60,063 bases of DNA from Pseudonocardiaceae bacterium (GTDB taxonomy: Bacteria; Actinomycetota; Actinomycetes; Mycobacteriales; Pseudonocardiaceae): positions 1 through 60,063 of the forward strand of contig WHTH01000021.1 in assembly GCA_009377865.1 (NCBI GenBank), written 5' to 3'. The number at the start of each line of letters is the position of its first letter. Positions within the stretch are counted from its first letter, which is position 1. The position numbers were made by a program, and so were the translations under genes. Below the pieces are notes generated by a model, which did no database searches, was not told the origin of the DNA, and worked only from the letters and a program-made list of their open reading frames with translations. This document shows positions 22,328-32,922 of the stretch, piece by piece.

Positions 22328-23242
22328 ATGAGAGTGCTGGTCACCGGCGCCACCGGGTTCCTTGCCCGCGCCGTGGTTCCCGCGCTGACCGATGCCGGGC
22401 ACGAGGTCGTCGCGCTGATCCGCGCCCCAGCCGCCACTGTCCCCGGCGCGCATTCCACGGTGCTGGGCGACCTCGGTGATGGCACCGGTCTCGCCTCGGC
22501 GCTGCCCGATGTGGACGGCGTGTGCCACCTCGCCGCCGTGGCCCGGGTGCGGGACTCGCTGGCCGACCCGCTGCGGTACTGGCGGGTCAACGCCGCCGGC
22601 ACGCTCGCACTGCTCGAAGCACTTAGCCGGCAACCGCGACCTCCAGCAGTCGTGCTGGCATCGACCTGTGCCGTCTACGGCACCCCAGAGCGCCAGCCAA
22701 TCACCGAAGCCGCACCGACCTGTCCGGCCAACCCGTACGGCGCGAGCAAGCTCGCCGCCGACCACATGGCAGCCGGGCTCGCCGCGACCGGGGCAATCGG
22801 TGCCATCAGTCTCCGCGCGCTGAACCTCGCCGGCTCCGCCGCAGGCACTGCCGACCGGGACACCACCAGACTGATTCCCAAGATCGTCGCCACGCTGCGA
22901 GGACGGGCGCCCGAGCTGCACGTCAACGGCGACGGCTCGGCTGTCCGTGACTACCTGCACGTCGATGACATGACCGATGCCGTGTGCCTCGCGCTGGCCG
23001 CCTGCAAACCCGGGCAGTGGACGCCCTACAACGTCGGTAGCGGCCGAGGAGCCAGCATCCGCGCCCTGCTGACCACGGCGGCAGAGGTCACCGGCCAGGC
23101 CGTCCCGGTCACCCACGGTCCGGCGGCCTCGGAGCCCCGCGAACTCGTCGCCGACAACTCGCGGATCCGCGCCGAACTCGGCTGGACCCCTTCTCGCTCC
23201 GAGCTCGCCACGATTGTCACGGACGCTTGGAAGGCGCGCTGA
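22328..23242 (+). CDS. NAD-dependent epimerase/dehydratase (extended SDR)
   Basis: A 304-aa extended SDR with VTGATGFLARAVVPAL at the N-terminus, a conserved AAVARVRDSLADPLRYWRVN segment, catalytic Ser/Thr (LASTCAVYGTPE) and the YxxxK pair in NPYGASKLAADHM. The C-terminal half resembles UDP-glucose 4-epimerases (NGDGSAVRDYLHVDDMTDAV). The ATG at 22328 is 4 bases past the regulator stop. It could modify a nucleotide sugar for the neighbouring radical SAM/phosphotransferase pathway, which is inference from position only. Confidence 0.85.
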   Translation: MRVLVTGATGFLARAVVPALTDAGHEVVALIRAPAATVPGAHSTVLGDLGDGTGLASALPDVDGVCHLAAVARVRDSLADPLRYWRVNAAGTLALLEALSRQPRPPAVVLASTCAVYGTPERQPITEAAPTCPANPYGASKLAADHMAAGLAATGAIGAISLRALNLAGSAAGTADRDTTRLIPKIVATLRGRAPELHVNGDGSAVRDYLHVDDMTDAVCLALAACKPGQWTPYNVGSGRGASIRALLTTAAEVTGQAVPVTHGPAASEPRELVADNSRIRAELGWTPSRSELATIVTDAWKAR

Positions 23243-23343
23243 ACTGCGCTTATCCGGCGAACGCATAGTCCGGAGCCAGCGTATGCGAACTCCTCATCGA
23301 AGCGAGCTCGCGCGCCGCAGTCCCACCGATCCACGCTCTCGGT

Positions 23344-23658
23344 GTGAGATCCCGCCAGCCGAAGGACGCCATCTGGGTGCGGTGTGCCCGCGACGGCGCG
23401 TCCCACCTCGTGCCGGATCGGGAGTTCGTTGCTCATCGGCCCGCTGGTTGCACCGCAGTCTGCGGGCACGACGTACTCCCGGCTTCACTACTCCTGGCGC
23501 AGGATGATCTCTGCTGCCAGTGCGCACGGCTTCTCGACCCGGCCGGTCTGCGCCGCGGGCACCCGATGCCGCAGCCCGTCCGTTCACGGGTGGTGGCGGG
23601 CACAACCCCTCACCCCGGCGCCCGCCACCACCCGCCATCCCACCGAGCACGATCATGA
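23344..23658 (+). CDS. Small cysteine-rich (zinc-binding type) protein, module copy 1 gene A
   Basis: A 104-aa protein from GTG 23344. Its N-terminal 65 residues have paired cysteines (WVRCARDG, GCTAVCGHDVLP, CCQCARLL) spaced as in a zinc ribbon. The C-terminal about 40 residues (DPAGLRR onward) are proline- and arginine-rich and closely match the C-terminus of the protein at 26063-26416, although the two N-terminal halves differ. Its stop overlaps the ATG of the next gene (ATGA). Its function is unknown. Confidence 0.55.
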   Translation: MRSRQPKDAIWVRCARDGASHLVPDREFVAHRPAGCTAVCGHDVLPASLLLAQDDLCCQCARLLDPAGLRRGHPMPQPVRSRVVAGTTPHPGARHHPPSHRARS

Positions 23659-23987
23659 GCGAGGCCCTCGACCGGGTCCGCGACCTCAAACGCGCCGGAT
23701 TCGGCTTCCTGGCCCACCGCGATGATCACGGCGAGATCCTGACCCTGCAAGCCACCCGCATCCGCGCCGGCCACATCGAAACCGTGCTCATCCACGACGA
23801 ACACGACGCACTGGCCGCCCGTTGCCGCGACGAACCGCGCGCGACCCGTGGTCTGGCACCAGGCCGGTTCCACCGCCGAGGTCATCGCCGAACTGCTCGA
23901 CCTCCCAGCGCGGCGCACCCAACCTCGGCCGCCGTCCACCATCGGAACTGTGGCTCCCACGACCCGGCCGTTGACGACGAACGCACC
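23536..23987 (+). repeat. Direct repeat, copy 1 of the two-gene module
   Basis: This roughly 450-base segment begins gacccggccggtctgcgccg and matches 26297-26752 at most positions, including long identical runs around the MSEALDR start. It covers the end of gene A and all of gene B. The two copies are direct repeats about 2.76 kb apart and flank a PLP enzyme and an XRE regulator. Confidence 0.75.
23655..23987 (+). pseudogene. Frameshifted copy of the 26413-26748 gene, module copy 1 gene B
   Basis: It starts MSEALDRVRDLKRAGFGFLA and follows the intact paralogue at 26413-26748 almost residue for residue for about 64 codons. An extra C near 23846 (gcgacccgtgg against gcgaccgtgg) then shifts the frame. 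Similarity resumes in the next frame (VVWHQAGSTAEVIAELLDLP), then shifts again before GAPNLGRRPPSELWLP. The ending stop in the restored frame is near 23973. It is therefore a decayed duplicate. Confidence 0.7.
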
Positions 23988-24024
23988 CGCCCGTCGCCGA
24001 GCACGCGCGGCCTACAGTCGGTAC

Positions 24025-24942
24025 GTGTCGGCAACGTGGGACCTGTCCGCTCGGATCGCCGAGCAGCTACCGACACCTGTGCAGGAGCTCGACGACCAGC
24101 GGCTCCGTGAGCGCGGAGTGCGGCTGCTGCTCAAGCGCGACGACCTCATCGACGCGGAGGTTCCCGGCAACAAGTGGCGCAAGCTCAAGTACAACCTCCT
24201 GACAGCCGAAGAGCAGGGGCACCCGACGCTGCTGACCTTCGGCGGCGCGTACTCCAACCACGTCCGGGCCGTTGCCGCTGCCGGACAGGCGTGCGGCTTT
24301 CGCACCATTGGCGTGATCCGCGGCGAGCACACCGAGCCGCTCAACTGGTCACTGACCCACGCCACCTCGCAGGGAATGCAGCTGACCTACCTGGACCGGG
24401 AGACCTACCGGCACAAGCACGAGGCCGGGGTGCTCGATGAACTGCGCGACCGGTTCGGCGACTTCTACCTGCTGCCCGAAGGCGGCAGCAACGCCCTGGC
24501 GGTTCGCGGGTGCGCGGAACTACCCGCCGAGATCACCACCGCGTTCGACGTCATCTGCTGCGCATGCGGTACCGGCGGCACCCTCGCGGGTATCGCCAGC
24601 GGACTGAAGCCGGGGCAGCGCGCACTCGGCTTCGCAGTCCTCAAGGGAGGCCACTTCCTCGATGACGACGTCGCCGCACTGCAACAGCAGGCGTTCGGTG
24701 CCGCGACAGACAACTGGAAGATCAACCAGGAGTTTCATTTCGGCGGGTTCGTCAAGCGGACCACCAAACTCGATCATTTCATCGCCGACTTCCAGCGTCG
24801 ACACGGCCTGCACCTCGACTGGATCTACGTGGCCAAAATGCTCTACGGGATCTTCGCGCTCGCGGAACGCGGCGACATACCCTCCGGGACGATCGTGATC
24901 GCCGTCGTCACCGGCCCGAACGAGGAACCTGCTACTCCTTGA
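24025..24942 (+). CDS. PLP-dependent ACC deaminase / D-cysteine desulfhydrase family protein
   Basis: A 305-aa fold-type II PLP enzyme. The PLP lysine motif is [13 protein letters not shown] near residue 50, followed by [19 protein letters not shown], the conserved [16 protein letters not shown], and a glycine-rich phosphate loop [15 protein letters not shown]. The start is GTG 24025, with a -10-like TACAGT 6 bases before it and no Shine-Dalgarno, so it is probably leaderless. The longer frame upstream is the decayed module B. Its coding end overlaps that of the convergent regulator by 11 bases. Deaminase and desulfhydrase activities cannot be told apart here. Confidence 0.85.
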   Translation: MSATWDLSARIAEQLPTPVQELDDQRLRERGVRLLLKRDDLIDAEVPGNKWRKLKYNLLTAEEQGHPTLLTFGGAYSNHVRAVAAAGQACGFRTIGVIRGEHTEPLNWSLTHATSQGMQLTYLDRETYRHKHEAGVLDELRDRFGDFYLLPEGGSNALAVRGCAELPAEITTAFDVICCACGTGGTLAGIASGLKPGQRALGFAVLKGGHFLDDDVAALQQQAFGAATDNWKINQEFHFGGFVKRTTKLDHFIADFQRRHGLHLDWIYVAKMLYGIFALAERGDIPSGTIVIAVVTGPNEEPATP

Positions 24943-25966
24943 GCGCGTAGCGGCGCATCGTCCGCCGCGAGGGCGGCCCGTCGATCCACGTCAGCTCCCA
25001 CTCGCCGGTGTTGACCTTGAACCGCTTGCCGAATCCGAGCCATTTGCCGGTCATCGAGCGACCCATCGGATCGACCATCAGCTGCAGCGAGCCGTGATAG
25101 GTCGCGCCGCGGTAGTGGCCGGTGGGCGAGGTCCGCTCGCTCCACGTCCCAGTGACCACCGCTTGGTCAACCGCCAGATCGAACCGCAGCGACGACTCCG
25201 TCGTGTGCGGCAGGCTCTCGCCCACCAACCGCCCGCCCTGCCATCGCAGCACCACATAGTGCCTACCCTCGTAGTCGCTACCGCGCCCCGAGCTGAAGTA
25301 GACGTAGCGGCTGTGCCAGATTCCGGCGAGACGCTCGCTCCCGTGTGACGGTTCATCCACGAAGCCATTCGGCTCGCCGCTTTGGACCGACGACGCGCCG
25401 GCGAGCGCGAGCCCAGCACTGAGCTTCAGCAGCCGCTGCTGCCTGGTTTCCGGGGCCAACTGCGCCGCCCATGCCGAGGCGATGCCAGCCAGCTCCGGAA
25501 CGTCGAGAGCGTCGAGCCGCTCGATCCAGCCATCGGCAGCGAGGGCGACCGGCGCATCCGGCAGCTCCGCCAGCCTGCTTCGGGCCTGGTGAGCGGTGTC
25601 GCGGTCCCGAAAATCCGCGCCGTCGGCCAGCAGGTCCGCGACCCGGCATTCGTACAGCTCGGCGAGGCGCGCGAGCACCTCCAACGAGGGCGCATATCCC
25701 GTGCAACTCGGCCAATTCTCCCAGTAGGAGAAGCTCTTGAACGTCTTCGGGTCGGCGGGCCAGCGGGCGTTCCAGCGGTCGGCGGCCTCGCGCTGACTCC
25801 ACCCGTGCGCGAGACGCAGCGCCACCCGAGAGTTCAGTCCATAACGCTCGCGGAACACCTCCGCGACCTCAGACCACGTCCGCTGCTGCTCACGCAGTGA
25901 GGCCGCCAGCAGGCGCTGCTCCTGCCGGACGCTTCGTAGCCGCTCTGACACCACCCACCACCTCAT
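24932..25966 (-). CDS. HTH regulator with C-terminal beta-barrel-like sensor domain
   Basis: A 344-aa protein. Residues about 45-110 form an XRE-like helix-turn-helix ([20 protein letters not shown], and later [19 protein letters not shown]). Residues about 205-340 are beta-rich and aromatic ([50 protein letters not shown]), similar to a lipocalin-like fold in actinobacterial regulators. It converges on the PLP gene. The ATG at 25966 is the longest start; GTG codons four and five codons later are alternatives. The ligand is unknown. Confidence 0.7.
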   Translation of the reverse strand: MRWWVVSERLRSVRQEQRLLAASLREQQRTWSEVAEVFRERYGLNSRVALRLAHGWSQREAADRWNARWPADPKTFKSFSYWENWPSCTGYAPSLEVLARLAELYECRVADLLADGADFRDRDTAHQARSRLAELPDAPVALAADGWIERLDALDVPELAGIASAWAAQLAPETRQQRLLKLSAGLALAGASSVQSGEPNGFVDEPSHGSERLAGIWHSRYVYFSSGRGSDYEGRHYVVLRWQGGRLVGESLPHTTESSLRFDLAVDQAVVTGTWSERTSPTGHYRGATYHGSLQLMVDPMGRSMTGKWLGFGKRFKVNTGEWELTWIDGPPSRRTMRRYALKE

Positions 25967-26062
25967 TACGAGACGTCCCCGTGCTGCGGGGACATCATGC
26001 GGACACAGATCGTAGCGCCGCGGGGTGGGTTCGGAGCCGCCGCGGGTGGAGGGTCAGCCGTG

Positions 26063-26416
26063 ATGAAGCGGAGAAACTGGCTCCCCGACGCTGCGGACAG
26101 CACCGTCCGGCACCGGCACGGGGCCCCCTGGTGGTCAGCGCGCTTGCCGCACCGGTGGCATCCGTGCCGCCCGCAGACCGTGCAGCTGTACCGCGACGGC
26201 GGGGTGCTGTCCGGCACCTGCTACTGCGCCTGCGGCGCGGTCACCGACCACACCGGCCGCTGGCGAGACCGCAACACCCGCAGACACACCCCCGACCCGG
26301 CCGGTCTGCGCCGCGACCCCCGAACGCCGCAGCCCGTCCGCGCGCGGGTGGTGGCGGGCGTAATCGCTCACCCCGGCGCCCGCCGCCACCCGCGTTCCCA
26401 TCGGCTCGAAGCATGA
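26063..26416 (+). CDS. Small cysteine-containing protein, module copy 2 gene A
   Basis: A 117-aa protein from ATG 26063 with GGAGG upstream (GTG 26060 is an alternative). The N-terminal part has WHPCRPQTVQL and GTCYCACGAVTDHTGRW, a possible metal-binding cluster unrelated in sequence to module copy 1 gene A. The C-terminal 40 residues (DPAGLRRDPRTPQPVRARVV and beyond) are homologous to it. Its stop overlaps the ATG of gene B by 4 bases. Its function is unknown. Confidence 0.55.
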   Translation: MKRRNWLPDAADSTVRHRHGAPWWSARLPHRWHPCRPQTVQLYRDGGVLSGTCYCACGAVTDHTGRWRDRNTRRHTPDPAGLRRDPRTPQPVRARVVAGVIAHPGARRHPRSHRLEA

Positions 26417-26752
26417 GCGAGGCCCTCGACCGGGTCCGCGACCTCAAACGCGCCGGATTCGGTTTCCTGGCCCACCGCGATGATCACGGCGAGATCCTGA
26501 CCCTGCAAGCCACCCGAATCCGCGCCGGCCACATCGAAACCGTGCTCATCTGCGACGAACACGACGCGCTGGCCGCACGCTGCCGCGACGAACCGCGCGC
26601 GACCGTGGTCTGGCACCGGGCCGGCTCCACCGCCGACGTCATCGCCGAACTGCTCAACCTTCCCGCGCCCTACCAGCGTGGCGCGCCCGGCCTCGGCCGC
26701 CGTGCGCCATCGGAACTGTGGCTCCCACCGTCCGGCCGTTGGCGATGAACAC
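26297..26752 (+). repeat. Direct repeat, copy 2 of the two-gene module
   Basis: The partner of 23536-23987. It begins gacccggccggtctgcgccg and stays alignable to just past the gene B stop (ggccgttg-acga). Small insertions and substitutions separate the copies. Copy 2 keeps both reading frames. Confidence 0.75.
26413..26748 (+). CDS. Conserved hypothetical protein, module copy 2 gene B
   Basis: A 111-aa soluble protein beginning MSEALDRVRDLKRAGFGFLA, with HRDDHGEILTLQATRIRAGH and VVWHRAGSTADVIAELLNLP. I do not recognise a named family. It is the intact version of the decayed copy at 23655-23987. The ATG is inside the stop of gene A. It ends about 130 bases before pglX on the same strand. Confidence 0.65.
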   Translation: MSEALDRVRDLKRAGFGFLAHRDDHGEILTLQATRIRAGHIETVLICDEHDALAARCRDEPRATVVWHRAGSTADVIAELLNLPAPYQRGAPGLGRRAPSELWLPPSGRWR

Positions 26753-26878
26753 GCCCGCCGGCCGCGCGACCTGATCGGCTGCCTCACCCTGGACCGTCTG
26801 GGTACCCCTTGCAACGATGGGCGTCCCGGTGCCGATGTGTTCCCGGAAACCTGTGCACGGCGACGAGGTGGGAGCCGC

Positions 26879-29800
26879 ATGATCGATCGCAAGCAGCTAC
26901 TGGCCGACCTGCGCGGCGAGGTGGTCCGGCTGGAGGGCGACCTGCGCGAGCAGGTGGGCGCGGTCGAGGGCCTGGAGCGGCAGCTGCGCGACGAGCACGC
27001 GGCGGCAAGGAAGGCGCGGCGCACCTCGGCGACCTGGACCTCGTGGCGCGACGAGCAGGTCACCCAGGCAGCGGTGGCCTGGGTGCTGGGCACCGTGTTC
27101 GTGCGCTGGTGCGAGGACAACGAGCTGATCGACGCGATGCTGTCCGGGCCCGGTGAGCGGCTCGGCGTCGCCGAGGACGCGCAGCTGGCCTACTTCCGCG
27201 CCCACCCGCATCGCACCGACGCCGACTTGGCTGTGCTGCGGGTTCGACGTGCTCGCCGCCAGCGACGCCGGGGCGATGCTGTTCGACGCCCGGCACAACC
27301 CCGCCTACCTGATCCCGGTCTCGCATGACGGCGCCAAGGCGCTGATCGGGTTCTGGCGCTCCCGCCGCGGCGACGGGTCGCTGGTCCACGACTTCCGCGA
27401 CGGTGAGTGGGACACCCGCTTCCTCGGTGACCTCTACCAGGACCTGTCCGACGAGGCGCGCGACCGCTACGCGCTGCTGCAGACACCGGAGTTCGTGGAG
27501 GAGTTCATCCTCGACCTCACGCTCACGCCGGCAATCGAGGAGTTCGGGCTCGACGGGTTGCGGGTGATCGACCCCACGTGCGGCTCCGGGCATTTCCTGC
27601 TCGGCACGTTCGACCGCCTCGTCGACGCCTGGCGCGAGCGGGCGCCGTCGCTGGAGCCCTACGAGCTGGCCCGCCGCGCGCTGGACTCGGTACATGGCGT
27701 GGATGTCAACCCATTCGCGGTGGCGATCTCGCGGTTTCGCTTGCTGGTCGCCGCCTGGCGGGCGGCCGGGGTAGGCACGGTGGCGCGGGCCGCCGAGCAC
27801 CGCTGGCGGATGACGGTCGCGACCGGCGATTCGCTGCTGCCGGTCGAGCGCCAGCAGTCGATCGCGGAGCTGGACGAGCAGCTCGACTATCAGACCCCGT
27901 TCGAGGACGTGCACGAGTTCGGAAGGGAGCGCCTGCTCGACCCCGGCTCCTACCACGTGGTCGTGGGCAACCCGCCCTACATCACGGTCAGCGACACGAA
28001 CGTCAACGCCACCTACCGGGAGCTGTACTCGGCGTGTCACCGGCAGTTTCAGCTCACCGTGCCGTTCGCGCAACGCTTCTTCGGCCTCGCCCGCCACGGT
28101 GGCGACGACGGCCGCAGCGCCGGACACGTCGGGCAGATCACCTCGAACGCCTTCATGAAGCGCGAGTTCGGCACCAAGCTGATCGGCGAGTTCTTCCCCA
28201 CCGTCGCGCTGACCCACGTGATCGACACCTCGGGTGCCTACATCCCCGGCCACGGCACACCCACCGTGATCCTCATCGGCGAACGCCGCCGCGCCGCACC
28301 CGATGCACCCGTTCGCGCGGTGCTCGGCATCCGCGGCGAGCCCTCCCAGCCGGCCGAACCCGCGAAGGGTCTGGTGTGGACCGACATCGCTGACCACATA
28401 GGCCGGCCCGGCCACGAGTCCGAGTGGATCACCGTCACTGACGGCCCCCGTTCCCGGTTCGCTGCGCACCCCTGGTCGCTCTCCGGCGGTGGTGCGGACG
28501 AACTGCTCGCGACGCTCGACGGCTCCCTCGGGACCAGACTCGACAGCCACCTGGATATGAAGATCGGGTTCGCCAGCTTTCCCGCGGCTGATGATGTCTT
28601 CTTTCTCGACCAGTCCACCCCGCAGCGGAAGGGCATCGGCACGGCTGTCGTCCGGCCGCTCGTGCTCGGCGACATGGTTCGGGACTGGCACGAGCGGCTC
28701 GGTGAAGTCGCCGTGGTGCCATATGACGTCCGCCAACAGAAGCTCGTTTCGATCAACCTCGCCGAACCATGGGGGCGGTTTCTATGGCCGAATCGTCGCG
28801 TACTTCAGTCCATCACCGGGTTCGGGGGCGAAACGAGGCTTAGCAGCGGTGAACCTTGGTGGAGCTGGTACCGGTGGGTGACCGAGCGATACCGGTCGCC
28901 GCTGTCGCTTGCGTTTGCGTTTGTGGCAACGCACAACCACTTCGTGCTCGACCGGGGCGGGAAGGTGTTCAAGCAATCCGCGCCGGTGATCAAGCTGCCG
29001 GAGGGGGCGAGCGAGGATGAGCATTTCGCGCTGCTCGGGGCGCTCAACTCCTCCACAGCGTGCTTCTGGCTCAAGCAGGTCAGCCACCCGAAGGGCGGCA
29101 GCGGCATCGGGCGCGGTGTGCAGGACGAGGGCTGGGAGAACCGGTACGAGTTCACTGGCACGCAGCTGGAGCAGTTACCGCTGCCGGGGTCGTTGCCGAC
29201 CGAGCGGGCGCAGCGCCTGGACCGACTCGCGACACAGTTGACCGAGGTGTCGCCGTCCGAGCTGTGCGAGCGGGCCACGCCCGCGTCCGGGGTGCTCGCA
29301 GAGGCACGCACGGAGTGGGGGCGGCTGCGGGGGCGGATGATCGCGGAGCAGGAGGAGTTGGACTGGGACGTCTACCACCGCTACGGGCTGCTCACCGACG
29401 CAGAGCACGCCGGGGTGGTGTTAGACGATCCGGCCGAGGCGCCGGAGCTGGCGCTGGGCGAGCGGGCGTTCGAGATCGTGCTCGCGCGGCGGATGGCACA
29501 GGGCAAGGCAGAGACGCAGTGGTTCGCCCGGCACGGCTCGACCCCGATCACCGAGTTGCCCGCGCACTGGCCCGACACCTACCGTCGGACCGTCGACAAG
29601 CGCATCGAACTGATCGAGCGGCGCCGGAACCTTGCGTTGATCGAGCGTCCGGAGTGCAAGCGGCGCTGGAACACCGAACCGTGGGACAAGCAGCAGGAGC
29701 GGGCGCTGCGCGGGTGGCTGCTCGACCGGCTCGAAGCCCGCGAGCTGTGGTTCGCCACCGACGTCAACGGTGAGCAGCAGCCCACCCCGCGCAGCGTGCA

Positions 29801-30800
29801 CTCGTTGGCCGACGCGTTGCGCGGCGACTCGGACTTCACCAGCGTCGCCGGACTGTGGGCCGCCGACGCGCTCGGCGCGCGCGATGCCGACCTCGCCGAG
29901 ATCGTCGGGGAGCTGGTCGACGCCGAGCACGTGCCGTTCCTGGCTGCGTACCGCTACAAGGGCAGAGGCTTCGACAAGCGCGCCGACTGGGAGCGCGTCT
30001 GGGAGCTGCAGCGCGCCGAGGACGCCGTCGCCGACCGGATGGGCCACGACGTAACCCATCCCGAGGTGCGCCGCGCCGTCGAGCGCGAACTCGGGACCAT
30101 CCCCGTTCCGCCCAAGTACGGCTCCGGCGACTTCGCGCGCACCGAGTATTGGCGCCACCGCGGCAAGCTCGACGTGCCCAAGGAGCGGTTCGTGTCCTAC
30201 CCCGGCGCCACCCGCGACGGCGACGGCAGCCTGCTGCTCGGCTGGGCCGGCTGGGACCACCGCGAACAGGCCCAGGCGCTGGCAGTGCTGGCCACGCAGC
30301 GCCGCACCGAGGACGGCTGGGACCGCGACCGGCTGACCCCGCTGCTGGCCGGGCTGGCCGAGCTGCTGGGGTGGGTGGCACAGTGGCACGGCGAGTTCGA
30401 CCCGGCCTTCGGCGGCTCGCCGGCCGAGCTGTACGAGGGCTTCCTCGACGGCCAGCTCGCCGAGCTGCACCTGTCCCGCGACGACCTCGCCACCTGGCGG
30501 CCCACCGGCCGCGTCGACGTCGCACCGCTGCCCCGTCGCCGTGCCGCCCGCGGCCCCGCCGCGACGAAGGCGCCACACGCGCGTCGAAGCTCCGCGGAAC
30601 CCGACCCCGGCCACCTCACCGCCGTGCTCGACGCCGCCGCGTCCGGGCCGCTGTCCAACGAGCAGGTCCGCGCCCTCACCGACCTCGACACCGCCGGCGC
30701 CCGCAAGCTGCTCAGGCATCTGGTCGAGCGGGGCGATCTCGTCCAGACCGGTCAGCGCCGCGGCGCCCGCTACCAGCTCCCCACGGGAGCCACCCGATGA
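26879..30800 (+). pseudogene. pglX: BREX type 2 adenine methyltransferase PglX, one frameshift near the N-terminus
   Basis: Reconstructed, it is about 1306 residues. PglX methylates the host recognition site in BREX. It has a SAM motif DPTCGSGHFLLGTFDRL and the catalytic NPPY in VVGNPPYITVSD, as in N6-adenine methyltransferases, plus a long C-terminal recognition region ending in a winged-helix-like segment (LSNEQVRALTDLDTAGARKL). The start is ATG 26879 (MIDRKQLLADLRGEVVRLEG). An extra T at 27227-27228 shifts the frame after about 115 codons. Without it the protein reads HRTDADWLCCGFDVLAASDA. The open part 27153-30800 keeps the whole methyltransferase core but lacks the conserved N-terminus. 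Its stop overlaps the mcrB ATG by 4 bases. Confidence 0.88.
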
Positions 30801-32922
30801 CCGCGCGGAGCCCGGAGCTGGACAAGGCGCTGGAGCGCTTCAGTCGGCCTGACGCCGGCGAGCAGCTCGCCCGGGCGATCGAGGAGCGCGAGCGGGTCGT
30901 CGCTGATTTTCCCGTCGAGTCATGGCCGGAGCTCCCGCTCGAACGCTACGCGATGGGCACCGATGTGGCGGACGCGCCGTTCTGCACGGTGATGGAGTAC
31001 CGGACTCCGTACCTCGGCAGCATCAAGGGCGGCAGCGCTCGCAAGCACATCATCTACCGGACCAGCACCGGTTCCTGGTGGGTCGCCGGACCGCTCGAGC
31101 ACCTCGACCCGCACGACGCTTGGGTACGGCTACACCGGGAGTTCGTCGCCGCGCTGCGCGCCGTTCAAGACGGTGACCTGGACGCCCTCGACACGCTGCC
31201 ACTGCTGCGGTGGGGTCCGGCGCTGGTCACCAAGACCCTCGCCACCTACGCGCCCGACACCTTCCTGCGGGTCTACTCCGGCGACCACATCCGCCGCTTC
31301 ATCCGGTTGTTCGGCGGCGAGCCTCTTCCCAATGTCCCTTCATGGGAGTTGAACCGGCAGCTCAAGCACATCATCGACAGTGACCCCGCCGTCGGGAGCT
31401 GGGACCAGGAGGAGGTTCTGTCCTTCCTCTACACCCGCCTGGACCCCCGGCACGACGGCGACGAGGTCATCAAGATCGCGCCGGGAGACAAGGCGCGGCT
31501 GTGGGACGAGTGCCTGCGCGACGGCGTGATCAGGATCGGCTTCCACACCGTCGGCGACCTGAGCCAGTACACCGGTCCTGACGGCCTCCTCGCCCGCCTG
31601 CGCGGTACCGACCCGGAGAAGTCGGAGTCTTACCTCCGGGGCTCGCCCGCCAGCTCCTCCGGTTCCGCGACTTGGCCCCGGGCACGCGGATCGTCGCCAA
31701 CCGCGGAGGGTCCGAGATCCTGGGCGTCGGCACCGTCAACGAAGAAGGCTACCGCCACGATCCAGACCTACCCGAGTATTGCAACCTGCTGGGTGTCGAC
31801 TGGGATACCTCCTACGCGCAGCGTCTCGACCCGCCCGTGAAAGGCTGGGTGTCCACGTTCGGGAAGGTCTCCCCGACACTCTGGACGAGAATTCAGCAGG
31901 GTCGCGCCGAACGCAGTGGCAATCCTGTGCCGGAACCGCGTCCGGCAGCCCTTCCTGCGGATGTGTCACAGGTCCTCGCCGCCCTGGACCGCAAGGGCCA
32001 GGTGATCCTGCACGGTCCGCCGGGCACCGGCAAGACCCGGCTCGCGCTCAGCGCTGCACTGGCTGTCGCCGATCGGGCCGATGCAATCGACGCCGGGCCT
32101 GCCGAGCGAGTCGCGGCGCTGCGGGAGCTGCTGGACGACGTGCCGTCCTCGGACCACGGCGCGCCACTGGTCACCATGACCACCTTCCATCCCTCACTGG
32201 GTTACGAGGACTTCGTGGAGGGCTACAAACCCCACGAGACGGGAGAGGCAGGCCTGTCGCTGCAGCTGACCGACGGGCTGTTCACCGTGCTCTGCACGGC
32301 AGCCGAGGCGGATCCGGGGCACACGTATCTGCTCGTCGTCGACGAGATCAACCGCGCCGACCTGCCCCGCGTGCTCGGCGAGCTGATCACGCTGCTCGAG
32401 CCCGACAAGCGTGGCTTGCCGGTCCGGTTGCCGGTCAGCGGCCGCTCCTTCCGGGTACCGGCCAACCTGTGGATCATCGGCACGATGAACACGGCTGACC
32501 GCAGCGTGGCGCATCTCGACGCAGCGCTGCGACGCCGCTTCGGATTCGTGCTCGTGCCGCCAGACCCGACCGCGGTCGACGGCAGCGTCGGTGCCCTGGA
32601 CCTCTCGGCGTTTCTTGCCGAGCTGAACGGCCGCATCAGCAAACAGCTCGACCGCGACCGGCAGGTCGGGCAGGCCTTCCTGCTCCAGGAGGACATGCCC
32701 GTCGAATCGGCGGACCAGCTCAACGCCGCCTTCTACCACGACATCGCGCCGCTGCTGGAGGACTACGCGCTCGGCGACGTCGAACTGCTCGCGCGACTGC
32801 TCGGGGCCGAGCTCGTCGACCCGGGTTCCGGCCAGATCGCGGCGCTCGAACCAGACGACCTCGCCGTCACGCTTGCCAAGGAGTTCGGCGCCGGAATCGA
32901 TACCGATGTCGACTCGGCGTGA
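30797..32922 (+). pseudogene. mcrB: McrB-type GTPase of a type IV restriction system, one frameshift
   Basis: Reconstructed length is about 709 aa. The N-terminal about 280 residues are the DNA-recognition region (ALVTKTLATYAPDTFLRVYS). The C-terminal half is the McrB AAA+ NTPase with Walker A LHGPPGTGKTRLA, Walker B YLLVVDEINRADLPRVLGEL, and the sensor TMNTADRSVAHLDAALRRRF. One G is missing from ccgggg at 31638-31641. Restoring it gives YLRGLARQLLRFRDLAPGTR across the junction. Open segments are 30797-31840 and 31672-32922. It starts within the pglX stop (ATGA) and runs into mcrC by 17 bases. Confidence 0.85.
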
